21,829 nt of DNA from Pelargonium cotyledonis (lineage: Eukaryota > Streptophyta > Magnoliopsida > Geraniales > Geraniaceae): positions 1-21,829 of the forward strand of contig JAYMTA010001095.1 in NCBI GenBank assembly GCA_036897625.1. Reading direction: 5' to 3'. Every line of letters starts with the position of its first letter. Position 1 is the stretch's first letter. The translations under genes and the position numbers were made by a program. Shown here one piece after another: positions 8,700 through 19,005 of the stretch. The notes below the pieces were generated by a model, which was given only the letters and a program-made list of their open reading frames with translations, was not told the origin of the DNA and searched no databases.

Positions 8700-11078
8700 A
8701 TGTTCCCGACGGCGCCAACTGCTCCTCTGGCGCGAGCGAGCTCGTCGTCTCTATCGGATTTTCAGCACCACCATCTGGAAGATTCTGGAATCGGAAATGG
8801 AGGCGCAGATTTGGAATCGTCTTTGATCCAACACTTTCGTCATCATCACCACACCTCTCTCCTGCTCCGCGAACTGGCTGGTAACGATTGATATTCATAT
8901 TATGCTGTTTTTTTTTTTTCTCAATTTATGCTCCTGATTGATTCATCAGAAAATAGAACCTCGATTCTGTTAAGTTTATACATCTTCGTTTGTTTCTCAA
9001 TTTCACCGAACGGATTTCAATTAGTAACCCTAGTTTTATGACATTCATGATGTAAAATGCAATATCGACATTGCGCTGCTCATTTTCTCTCAAATTCCGT
9101 TCCTGATTGATTCATCAGAAAATTGAACCTTGATCTCTTAGTTTCTGTTCTGTTTGTTTGATTGATTTTTGTTATTTTGAGATTAAATTCACCAAACTGA
9201 TTTCAATTAGGAATCCTCATTTTCTGAAACTTGTTGATTTGAATGCAATTTCACAGAGAAAGCGAAGAAAGAAGCTGTAAAAAACGCGGTACGAGTTTCG
9301 GATTTGTTGGTGGATACTGTGAATGGAGGTGTGCAAGAAGCGTTCATCAATCAGAAGTGGATTGAACTGGAAATTCGAGCATTGGCCTCCACAATTGTTC
9401 GATTCAGCAAGCAGACAGATCAATGGCTTGCTTCTACTCATGCTATCAATACTGCAATCAAGGTCCTTTCTCTATCTCACATCACTGCTTCTTTTAATTT
9501 GAATTTACTTGTTTATGCATTCAAAATGTACTTGCTTTAAAGCTATGTGTGGGATGTAAGTACTTGTCATTCATGAATATATGTTTTGAGTAATTAATAC
9601 GGCTTCTCTGATACGATTTATTTAAGACACAAGCAATCACAAAAACAAAGTAAACATATAATGTCTTTGCAATGAATCCCCCGCTTACCACCGAGGATTT
9701 TGCGTCAATGGAAGGGTATTTATGCAGGGATGGATCCAGAAATTTTGTTCTGTGGGGTCAAATTATAAGAATAATTATTTCATCAAATTATTATGACTAA
9801 AGATAAAAATCTTGTTGGGGCAAAAATTTAAATTTGATCAAATAGTATAGATAAATTTTGTCTCCTAGGGGATGGCGCAATGGTCAAGAACACACGTCTC
9901 CATGTGGGAGGTCGTGGGTTCAAATCTCATTGCGTCGGGTGGGGTTTAAAGGGGGAGCTACCCCTATTGTGTAAATAACAAAAAAAAAAACAAAATTTTA
10001 ATGGATAAATACAAAAATTTATTAGGATAATTTTTCTGCCACCACCCCTATTGTGCAAAATATCAAAATCTTCATGTATCAAACGAGATTTTGATCTAAT
10101 TATATGTGCGATGCTTAAAATCTACATTAAGAATTAACACAATAAGGAGTTTTATATATATAACGATAAATTTGAATTATATAAACAAATTTGACGCTTT
10201 AACACGAAAATGTCAACAAGAAAAAAAACGAGTGCGTCCAACCTTGCCAAACTCGTCCTTTTGCCCATACCGCCCACACCAAAGATGAAACTTGTGAGCA
10301 ATAATTGTCTCAAGTTGCACTAAAAGCTGGTTCATATATATAGGATTATCCATCAATAAAACTACAACTAAATATAAAATATGTTGTAATTTGTAACATT
10401 TTTTTACTAGAATGTGGATTCTTATAACCAACATGAAAATTAAGTAAAGAAAATGTAAGCTTAAAACGATATAAATGATCTGGAAGGTTTATGCAACATA
10501 TGGAACAAATTTGAAAAATAAAAATAGCTAATCACCTCTATGACCAACCATTAATTCCGGGAGTAGCCTATGAGATAGATCCTCTTTTACTGGAAGAGGA
10601 TGATGAATTGATGATGATGATCGATGAACAAAGGAGTCTTTGTAATATATATACACACATCATGTTGCCTATGTTCCACCTAATTCATCTACATGCATTT
10701 CATGTCCAAATCACCAAGAACAATATGTGAGAAAATTGTTCGTGGTGGTTCGGACATATGAAATGTACGTGGAGGAATTAGGTGGAACATAAGCAGGAGT
10801 GCCACTAGTGAGTCTTTGAAATGTTATTTCTCTAAGTAAATTTCCAAAGAACGTATTTACCCAAATGACCCTGCATTCATTTATCTTGTGTCTTCATCTT
10901 TTTCCCTTTGCCCCCGTTCTCTTTATGTTTTGTTACAACATACAACTATTGTAAAACAATAAGCTAATGTAACTTCAAATGTGCTCAGGAAATTGGAGAT
11001 TTTGAGAACTGGATGAAGACCATGGATTTTGATTGCAAAAGCATCAATGCAGCAATCCGCAGCATTCACCAAGAATGA
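8700..11078 (+). CDS. BLOS1: BLOC-1 subunit 1 homologue (BLOS1/GCN5L1 family), 3 exons, 158 aa
   Basis: Exons 8700-8880, 9257-9462 and 10989-11078 join in phase for 477 nt including the stop. BLOS1 is a small coiled-coil subunit of the BLOC-1 complex on endosomes; in Arabidopsis it has been linked to sorting nexin 1 and vacuolar sorting of membrane proteins (family knowledge). The conserved core is easily seen: a helix rich in K/A/E (EKAKKEAVKNAVRVSDLLVD), NGGVQEAFINQKWIE, then ARFSKQTDQW-like TIVRFSKQTDQWLA, and a C-terminal EIGDFENWMKTMDFDC with a terminal helix. The poorly conserved N-terminus (1-58) is Ser- and His-rich (HHH at 23-25, HHHH at 48-51). It has no signal peptide or membrane segment. 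Intron 2 (1526 nt) is much longer than intron 1 and carries several repeats and foreign-looking pieces. Confidence 0.9.
8886..9245 (+). repeat. Tandem direct duplication filling BLOS1 intron 1
   Basis: Two diverged copies of period about 169 bp make up nearly the whole 376-nt intron. TCCTGATTGATTCATCAGAA occurs at 8932 and 9101, followed in both by AA-TGAACCT-GAT-type sequence, a GTTTGTTT tract, TTCACC-AAC-GATTTCAATTAG and AATGCAAT. The splice sites lie outside or at the very ends, so the duplication lengthened the intron without changing the protein. Confidence 0.75.
9667..9723 (-). pseudogene. Fragment resembling exon 2 of the neighbouring MFS transporter, inside BLOS1 intron 2
   Basis: On the plus strand, TTGC-ATGAATCCCCCGC, then GAGGATTTTGCGTC, GGAAG and TATTTAT match 15701-15758, which is the antisense of the transporter exon coding around residues 195-214. 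I count roughly 80% identity over 57 bp. The matched segment is coding in the transporter, so shared repeat DNA is a poor explanation. The fragment is antisense to BLOS1 and has no continuing reading frame. Confidence 0.6.
9868..9992 (+). mobile_element. tRNA-derived SINE in BLOS1 intron 2
   Basis: A tRNA-like head has box A-like TGGCGCAATGGTCAAG (about 9873-9888) and box B GGTTCAAATCT (about 9918-9928). The body is CATTGCGTCGGGTGGGGTTTAAAGGGGGAGCTACCCC and the tail ATTGTGTAAATAAC plus A-run ends near 9992. Box spacing fits a Pol III internal promoter. The ACCCCTATTGTG tail word recurs at 10041-10053, which may be a second partial copy. Clear target-site duplications were not found. Confidence 0.75.
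10161..10216 (-). pseudogene. Fragment resembling intron 1 of the MFS transporter, inside BLOS1 intron 2
   Basis: TAACG, AATTTGAATTATATAAACA, AATTTGAC, CTTT and a CGA-AAAT stretch match 16207-16263, within the transporter's first intron. About 85% of the aligned bases agree. It lies 494 bp from the exon-like fragment at 9667, while the corresponding segments in the transporter are 506 bp apart and in the same order. This suggests both come from one duplicated block, with the middle replaced by a SINE and other sequence. Confidence 0.55.
10666..10795 (+). ncRNA. Long near-perfect foldback in BLOS1 intron 2, MIR-precursor-like
   Basis: The left arm (10666-10724) and right arm (10735-10795) are reverse complements apart from about eight mismatches and one 2-nt bulge; the loop is about 10 nt. 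As plus-strand RNA several mismatches become G:U pairs. A stem of about 59 bp with scattered mismatches fits a young plant microRNA precursor or a palindromic MITE. I recognise no known miRNA in either arm and see no flanking target-site duplication. Expression could come from the BLOS1 pre-mRNA. The right edge continues into a CIPK-like stretch (see findings). Confidence 0.55.
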
Positions 11079-14000
11079 TAGCAGACTGTACCATAACCAT
11101 CAACCCCCAGTATGTTGTTTATATTTGATAATTACATAATTTCATAGCTTTTTTTCGTCACTTCTAACAAATTTGAAACAAAGGTATGAGCAAACTGATC
11201 TTTCGTTATTAACATGAAACGTGAATTGTGCATTTTGAAAATGTTTATATAGAGTCGGGATTTTACACATTGCTGTGATAATTCTGACTGGGAAAGTTGC
11301 AAGGACCAACACATTTTTATACTCTTATTCTCATTTTATAGACTGAATGAGTATTTATTCAGATCAGGAACAAAATAAGCACATGTAAACCATTTATCAT
11401 CGCTAAAAACAACCTGTAACTAACAAACTACTAAAACTTATAAACAATTATCAATTACCGACTAATTAAGACATTTATTAGCAATAGTTGATTCCTCTAT
11501 ATTTATCGGTGTAAAAAATATGATGTAAAATACATGTGGTGTGTGACGTTTTTGGAGGTAATGAAGACTGAGGGGACTATAAAAGGCACATAAACAGAGA
11601 AAATTGCTAACCAACAGTAGATTATGGTGTCAATGTTACGTATTGGCTGACGAAAATTGTAAAATTTGGAGTATAAATCAAAAAAATCAACGAAAACTAA
11701 ATGCATATTTAGTGATTGTAGCTGGACCCAATTTTGTCTTTCATTGAAGAACTTATTTATCACATACAAGAAGTTAAAACATTTTTGAACAAGAACCGCA
11801 CAAGTGGTTAGAGATTGTTTGATTAGATGGTATGGTGTCTCAATGAATTGGCTTTGTTTTGTTGACAAATGCCCATTTTTTTTTTCTTGATCATCATTAC
11901 TTCCTGTCCCTCTCTCAGTCTGGCCAGCTTTGTTCCCGAGTTGGGCCCTCACTCACTCCTACCACAACCACAAGTAACAGCGGCCCTCGACCTATAGGCG
12001 TCCAAAACTCGATTTGCATTATTATGAGTTCGGGTTCTATAACGTAGATTCGATTAATTTTGATTTGGGTTTCTCACGTGAAACTTGTGTATTTGGTCGG
12101 GCAAACTCGTACATGTAAAACCCAAAACTCGAACTATTCACACAATTTGTGGGTTTGGTTCCTATTTAACCTGAACTTAAAACTTAAATTGTCAGTTCTA
12201 CTTCAAATTATGTGCAGTCGTGCATAGTAAATAGTTTTAGTTGAAAAATTATTGGTTGAGATTCAGTGTTCACTTTTTGGATACAACAAATGTTTTGTCA
12301 CACTAAGTAATGTTGAACATAGATGCGCTAAATTTGTATATATAAAACAATGTTCATTCATATATTTTTTTTCTCAACTCAAGTTTAGATTAATCGTCAT
12401 TTAACGTATGAACTGAACACAAAAATAGTTTATTATCGACGTTATCACATGCTTGCTAGTATTAAAATTCAATAATACTAATAAAGATCTCTAGCCACTC
12501 AACCAACCCATGTTTGGCAACACTCTCAATCACAATCAATTTTATTAACCTACAAAAACAAAAGTATAATAAGAATTTAATGTGTCACAATCTATAACAT
12601 GTTTAGCGAGAATTTAATCTTTTCCCAAATGGTTTGATAGATGGTGAGAAAATCAAGTCCAATTGAAAAGGAAAAAGAAAAAGGAATAGAGAAGGAGAAT
12701 TTGTTCTTTCATGTGACTATTTTGTTTTGACTTTTTATGAATTCATAGTTATAAGCACTGCATCATTTATTTTGACAAAGATTAAAATGTGTGTACACAA
12801 GCATTTGTTGCGTATAATTTTCTTTTCTTGCATGTGTTGTTTTGGGGACTCTTCTTGATTTTCATTAGAGGGATTGCACAATAAAACAAATCATTGAATT
12901 CCAGCCTAACTTTTTAATATTTTAATTATTTTTCATCAAAAATTAACTCCCAACGTAACTTTAAAGTTAACAATTTAAATTTCGGTTTGGATTTATGTAG
13001 TTTTTTAGATCTTGTACAAAAACTTAAGTCAAAATTGACTTAAAGATGGTTTGGGTTAGAGTGGATTGTGGGGTTTGTAACTTTGTATAGAAAATGTGCG
13101 GGTTGTTAGAGTCCGCACCTTTTTTTACCGCAAATTCATCCCGCTCCGAAGGCATGTTTTAAACATTTTGAATTTGTAAAACTATACATCAAATTTTGGA
13201 TAAACATGCGTTAAAGCTCAAATTGTCAGCTTTATTTAGCGTCTTTTGTACCTCATTGCTTGCATATTTTGATTTGTGCTCAAAACAATTGTTAGATAAA
13301 CATTGAAATGAAATTCGAATTGAGTGAGTCATTAAAGCAAGTTAAGACATTCATTCGGAAAAAAAAAAACAAGTTAAGATATAAGTAGTAAATGATGAGT
13401 GCACGTACAGTTTAATAAAAATTAATTATGTTAATTTGCGCGTTCTAATTTGTGTGAAATTATTTTATTGAAACCGATACCATATATTCTAAAATACGTG
13501 TTTTTTATTTATGAAAATTAATTTCTGAAATGAACAATATATGGATTGATTTTTTTATTTATTCATAGGCATTAGTGGAAATTTCAACTTCTTTTGAGCA
13601 ATATTATATTATTTTAAGGTATTAATTAGCTACTCTTACTCGAAGGTTAGTTTTATTTAATTCGTTTAACTTCTCTTTAAAAGTATGCTTAACAACGATT
13701 GAATATGATATCTCTTTTCATCGTCTTACCATGCGTTGCGAGCCACAACTCATGGCTAGTGTTAATTAATTTAATTAATTGAGAAAACAAAAGTATACTA
13801 GATCAAAATGACACGAGCCAAGAGAATTAGGTTGAGGGCACACTGAAATTAATATTTGTTGAAGTAACTTTCTTTCGATTATATATATTGTTGATCCATT
13901 CGAGGCAACGAGCCTTCCACGTGGAGCATCAATAAACTGAATTTTGAAAAATGTAACGTGGCACGTTCACAAGCAATACTAAAATTCTAAGTCATAAATT

Positions 14001-14622
14001 TCAAAATAAATACATTCTGCCTACTTAATTTGTTGAATACTAAATAGCTATAGGTAATAGCTAGGTTAAATTAAAATTCTAAACAACATAAATAATTTTA
14101 CAAAATGTGAACTTTAATTAAATGTATTAGAAAAACGTGAATTTTGTTTATTTGCACAAACGAAAGACATGAATTGTGAATATCCCGATGTTTAAGATAA
14201 AATGTTTTGATTTTTTTTTAAAGATGTTCGTTAATTTATACCGACGTGTCAAGTGTACGATGGTGTAAATAAAATGCACTGATAATGTGATTAAAATATC
14301 AAGAGTCAATGAGTGTCGTGTGACTTAAAACTGTGACTAATTTTCACAACGCAACGCTCGACACGTTCATAAAAATGAACGAATTTCATTTGTACATAAT
14401 AAAAGTTCAATCATTACTCCAACAAGAATTATGATATTTGCTCCAATAGCTTGATGTAATTTTCATTATGGTAAATTCAAAAACAGTTGATCAGTATTCA
14501 TTCATGTCATTCTATCTATTTGTACCAATATACAAAATCAAGTTTTTTTTAGTACTTTCAACTAAAGTTCAATCTAAAAAAAAAATATGCATCTAAGTAA
14601 GTTGTGTGTAAGTATCTAAAGC
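11079..14622. other. AT-rich intergenic DNA between convergent BLOS1 and MFS genes
   Basis: No gene is supported. The piece at about 12050-12250 and the piece at about 12950-13260 carry GGGTTTGG/CCCAAAACTCGA-type sequence and the dispersed word CTYAAATTGTCAGYT (12183-12199, 13217-13231), suggesting eroded transposon copies. A CCACGTGG palindrome (G-box core) is at 13918-13925, but both flanking genes end toward it, so it is unlikely to be their promoter. The remainder is simple A/T-rich sequence with repeated TTAATTAATTTAATTAATT near 13763. Confidence 0.45.
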
Positions 14623-16817
14623 TCACATTTTGTGTCGGTAAAAGTTTCGAGTTCGAGCATGAAGGATAATAGCGAGACAAGTCCCAACAAAACACAACGA
14701 AGCCCAAACCATGAACGTGGTTTGGTAACATTGCATTCCCATACACTTCTCGTCTCCATTTTGCACAATCCCTTGTCGCGCGCGGTAAATAAGAGCAGCC
14801 ATGTACCCAAATGCGAACGACCCAATTGGGATATTCACAACCACAACATTATGGTTCACGCTGAAGTTTTTGGCGCCGAAAAGCTCTGCGGTTGTGGATA
14901 CAGATATGGATGTAATTGCGCCCGTACACACTCCAATTATAGCTGTGCTGGCGTACAAGACCATGCGGCTCTTCCCAACAACTAACAATAACATTGCTCC
15001 GGACATTGGGGCCGTGATTGTCGCGATGCAACCTGGTCCGGTTATCGATATCCACGAGTACTTTTTTGCATTAATCCTGCAAAATATTAGGTCGAGTACG
15101 TACATTAAATTTAGAATCACAAATAGATGTATAAATGTCACGTATTCCTTGAAATTTAGTAGTACCTTAAAAATACCGGTTCAAGAAGAGATGGCAAGAG
15201 ACGACCAAAGAACCCAAACGAAGCGGATAAAGATACTAAAGAAGATGATGTAGAGACCCCGCGAGACTGAGCGATATGACCCAAATTGTTTAAGTACACC
15301 AACCCAATAGTCGCACCCAACAAGTACACAAAAAAATACAACCAAAAGTTCAATCGCTTAAACATCAAAGTCACTCCAATCTCCTCTATATGACAATCAC
15401 GACTCTCCTCCTTCGCACCGGCTCCGATACCCTCAATCCCATCGAAATTCACCACATGGTCAATGTTATCGTGATTTTCACCAACACTATTGTGACCGAC
15501 GTTAACATTGTACACTTTGTTCTCGATACTCACGCAACTTTGTCTACTATCCATACCTTTTTTTAGCGTTACTCCCACAGGGACCGCCAGTGGTGCAAGC
15601 AAGAACAATCCGGTGCACAATGCGCTGTCCACATCACTCGACATGACCTTTAGGCTACTAATCACTGAGTACAATCCGGTGGCGATGGTGATCGCGAACA
15701 TTGCGATGAATCCCCCGCGTAAAGCGGAGGATTTTGCGTCGACGGAAGACATATTTATAGTCCTGACCATTGGTGCAGCAATAACACTAACAATTAGGGG
15801 CAAAACAGAGTTGAGGAGGAGATAGCCTTTGGCTTTCTTGATAGGAGATGTTGGAAACAGAGCATTTACTAAGTCTGTGTAAACCTTGGCACTCAGTCCA
15901 ACGTAGCTCGTGCTCAACCCGACCGCTACCTGGTTACAAAAACGTCGAAAATAAAGTTTCACATGAGAAAAATATTATTGCAAAAGAATAAACATTTTTT
16001 AAATACGAAAAACTAAACATTTTAGTACTGAAAGCTTGAAAGTTTACATATAACAAAAAATTAGAGTATTAACCTTAACATGTCATGGACGAAAGGTGTT
16101 CATAAAATGAAAATAGCTAACTAGTTGTGAAAATTAAAGAAACTTGAAAAATAAACAAAATCAATATCTTCAATACAAGAAATTCAAGATTTTAAGTGTA
16201 GCAAAATAACGTCGAATTTGAATTATATAAACAAAATTTGACTCTTTGACGCGATAAATTCAAACTTCAATATCCATAAAAAAAATGAGTTATACAAGAA
16301 CGTTCATCAAACCATGCTAATAAGACTGACTTTTCAATAACATCATAAAAACAAAACTAGCACGATATCAGATCAGGTTTTGACTCGGGTTTCCCATAAT
16401 CATTACCTGGCGAGCAGACGGGAAGTTCCTTATCGTAACGACATAACACACAGTATTGATCCAGCAAATGCTGTTTCCGGCGACGACGGTGAGGAAGAAG
16501 ATCTGAGTGTAGGAGAGAGAAGCTATGTAGTGAGTAAGAAACATGTACTGAACTCCATATCCGACGAGTCCGAGGAAGGAGCCGATGAAGAGGACGAGCC
16601 AGAGGGGGAGGTAGACGGCGGCGATTCCGGCGAGGAAGCCGAAGAGCTTGCCGGCGTCGGAGGCGAAGGCGAGGTTGTTGAGCTGGACCTCGGAGAGAGA
16701 GAGGAGGGTCTTGAGCTCGTTGGAATAGGCGGGAAAATTGGAGTTTGTACCGTTGATGGTCTGGAGCCAAATGATGGCCACAAGGCTCAGCCATTGGAGG
16801 CCTCTTGAAGGTATCAT
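14623..16817 (-). CDS. Nodulin-like (NFD4-type) major facilitator superfamily transporter, 3 exons, 542 aa
   Basis: Exons on the minus strand are 16817-16407, 15929-15166 and 15076-14623, with phases 0 and 2 and GT-AG borders, giving 1629 nt with the stop. The N-terminal half has the nodulin-like domain: RGLQWLSLVAIIWLQTINGT (TM1, about 5-24), FPAYSNELKTLLSLSEVQLNNLAFASDAGKLFGF, then hydrophobic segments at about 60-72, 74-93 and 100-126, and NFPSARQVAVGLSTSYVGLSAKVYTDL across the first junction. A hydrophilic loop (about 258-322) separates it from the C-terminal half, with FWLYFFVYLLGATIGLVYL (332-350) and the family signature TAELFGAKNFSVNHN and NIPIGSFAFG (454-482). Twelve membrane helices are plausible. 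The substrate is unknown; relatives have been placed in plasma membrane or organelle transport without firm substrates. A gene symbol would be a guess. Confidence 0.9.
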
Positions 16818-16970
16818 ATAATTGTTTTGTTGGGGACAGATTTGAATATTGAAGGATTGTGGTTAATTTTTTTTTTTTTGTCTTTGATTTTCAATGTTTG
16901 GGGAGAGGAAGGTTGGGTTTTAAAGGGTCTAGTTAATGTTGTGTGGACAGGTGAGGGAGTGTTGGTGCTG

Positions 16971-16981
16971 GGTTTTTATAG
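16971..16981 (-). promoter_or_regulatory. TATA box of the MFS transporter gene
   Basis: CTATAAAAACC on the minus strand lies about 155 bp upstream of the ATG at 16817. It predicts a transcription start near 16945 and a leader of roughly 125 nt. It is the only strong TATA-like word in the right place; the assignment rests on sequence and distance. Confidence 0.55.
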
Positions 16982-16984
16982 ATT

Positions 16985-18540
16985 CGTGTCAAGTTTTATT
17001 TAATTTTATTGTGGGCAAGATATTTACATGCAAGAGAAAAGGAAATTTCTTTTTTGAGCTCAAGACTAAAGGAAATTTAGTGTAAGACTAAAGGTTGAGA
17101 ATCGGTTAGGTTTATTACGGGAGTCTGACACGTCACGAATTAACAATTATAATTAATATGATATTTTAAATGCGAAACACTTGTTTCATTTGGAATAAAC
17201 ATAAACAGTTTAAGAATATCAAATTGAAACGATGTCGATAGTTTGAGTATCAAATAAAAACAAAAATTAAATTATGTACCAATTTAATACAATATATACT
17301 ATTAAAATAACAAATTGGAACACTATCTATAGAAGTTTGAGTACCGGAAACAAAAATATGTGTCAATTTGGAACAGTATATATAGTTAATATACCTAAAA
17401 AGAACAATCTATAAAAAAAAATAGTGCAAATAAGAAATATATATATATACACACACATATGAAATCATGTTTTTTTTTCTACATTTAAATTCGTATTTTT
17501 TGTGTGCGTAATAAAATTTATTAATGAACACACTCGTGTTTAATTAAACTCTAAAATGTGAAGTAGAACAATATTAGACTTTAATTAATAACTAGTTATT
17601 TTACTCTTTTTTTGTCTAAATTATGAAGTTTTTGAGCGGGTCCGCAAATTCTCGATTGACATTTTTAAGTCGTTTTACCACATTCAGACTAATTATCGAT
17701 CGAGTCGGTAGAACCACAATGACGACTAAACTATCATTACCAAGTTTTAACGCAGAGTTACTTAAAGTGTACTTATGATGTAATACCATTTTTTTTTTGA
17801 CAAAATAATGTAATAAATTATTGGTCACTAATAAAGAAAGTAGATTTTTTTTGGCAAAATAAGGGAAGTAAATTAAACTAATAATATCGAATTACCCTAA
17901 TAAAACAATTAAGTTAAAAAGACAAGAGGTTAATTAGTACATCTTTCTAAAAGGAAACTGAAAATTAGGACATTCTATTATTTTCTTAAATACAAATTAG
18001 GACATTCTATTGTTTATACAAAAAGTGGAAACTGAAAAATTAGAAAGAAAAGCTAAATTGCTAAAACAATTACTTCAAGGGCACGAAACAATCACTTGGT
18101 TTTTGAAGGATTTTTGAAAAAGAAAGGTGTAGATTCGAGTGGCTATGAGCAACGGATCAATTCTCTGGCTGTGGATAGAAGAATTTAATTTCAATATTGT
18201 GACTGTCCACACTACAAATTAGACTTTAAAATGATGATTCGCAGTGTAGTATTTAGATTTGGATGTGTCAATGTTTGAGCCATGAAAATAATACTAGTAG
18301 TAGCTAGTTAGTACTAAACTGGTTGTGGCATTGATATGGGAACAGATCCTTGCTATGCTATGTGTTGTGAATAGTGAGAGCTCACAATTTATTAGTAATT
18401 GACGTCACTGATGAGGATATAAATTGGTGACGTGTATTTCTAATATAATTGGAATTAATTTGGAAAACATTATTTTCATGTGAAAATTGAAAACTTATAT
18501 TACACGTGTCCACTCTTGTCTGTTATTTTGATAAAAACCA
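16985..18540. other. Intergenic DNA upstream of the MFS gene
   Basis: No coding frame is convincing. It includes the tandem repeat at 17218-17393, several short T runs, and AT-rich sequence. TGACACGTCA is at about 17126-17135, an ACGT-core (bZIP-type) palindrome some 150 bp upstream of the TATA box, where it could act on the transporter promoter. This is motif-level inference only. Confidence 0.4.
17218..17393 (+). repeat. Two-copy tandem repeat, period about 90 bp, retroelement-like
   Basis: Unit 1 (about 17218-17299) and unit 2 (about 17308-17393) share CAAATTG-AAC, TAT-GATAG-like, AGTTTGAGTA, AAACAAAAAT, TATGT-CCAATTT and ACA-TATATA. Phrases of this type (caaattggaacac, tttgagtacc) are common in eroded plant LTR elements, but no LTR pair or coding region is present. 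Confidence 0.55.
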
Positions 18541-18548
18541 TATGAATT

Positions 18549-18997
18549 CTGTTTTTTTTTTTAAGGGAATAAACCAACTTTATTAATTCAAATCATGGGA
18601 TAAAACAACCGAAATATTAATTGGGCTTTGGATAACAACCCAACCAATATGACTTGACAAAGAAACCGATGACCTAGCCAGATAATGACCACCTGATTCG
18701 CAGACCGACTAATGAAAACAAACTCCAAACTAATAAAATGAGATGCTAAGAATTTAATATAATCAATAATAAGACCCAAGTCACTAGTAGACACCTCCCT
18801 TTCGGTTTTAATAGCTCGAATAACCCGTTGAACATCCGACTCAACAACGATGTTGTTCCAATTTTGGTCCTATAACCAGCTTAATGCCTCTCGGATCGAT
18901 AGCGCCTCAGCCAAATCCGGGTCCACAATCCCCAGGCAGCCAGCCCGCCACCACCCACCAAGCGACCCGCCTCATCACGACAGACCCAATCCCCTCG
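18549..18997 (-). pseudogene. 5'-truncated LINE fragment carrying an RNase H-like domain
   Basis: On the minus strand the conceptual protein has WVCRDEAGRLVGGGGLAA, then, after a frameshift near 18935, DPDLAEALSIREALSWL, an in-frame stop, then NNIVVESDVQRVIRAI, STSDLGLIIDYI and FVFISRSANQ. This is the order of plant LINE-associated RNase H domains (RVT_3 type): strand, E-containing helix, ESD, and the RSAN motif. It ends at the 3' side in an A-run (T run 18552-18562 on plus). TATGAATT flanks both ends (18541-18548 and 18998-19005), a likely 8-bp target-site duplication. The fragment is dead: it is truncated, with one frameshift and a stop. Confidence 0.75.
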
Positions 18998-19005
18998 TAT
19001 GAATT

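Noticed and set aside
9726-10048. A hAT-like MITE: CAGGGATGGATCCAGAAA at the left and a loosely inverted end near 10048
   Set aside because: The right end is better explained by the repeated SINE tail word, and no 8-bp target-site duplication is present.
11503-11952. A 149-codon minus-strand open frame
   Set aside because: It opens with GTG, not ATG, and has no family resemblance. It is rich in F/Y/I as expected for AT-rich DNA and has no promoter context.
16380-16808. A 142-codon acidic plus-strand open frame
   Set aside because: It is the shadow of transporter exon 1, and its Glu/Gly richness is the complement of the Leu/Pro/Ser codons of the membrane protein.
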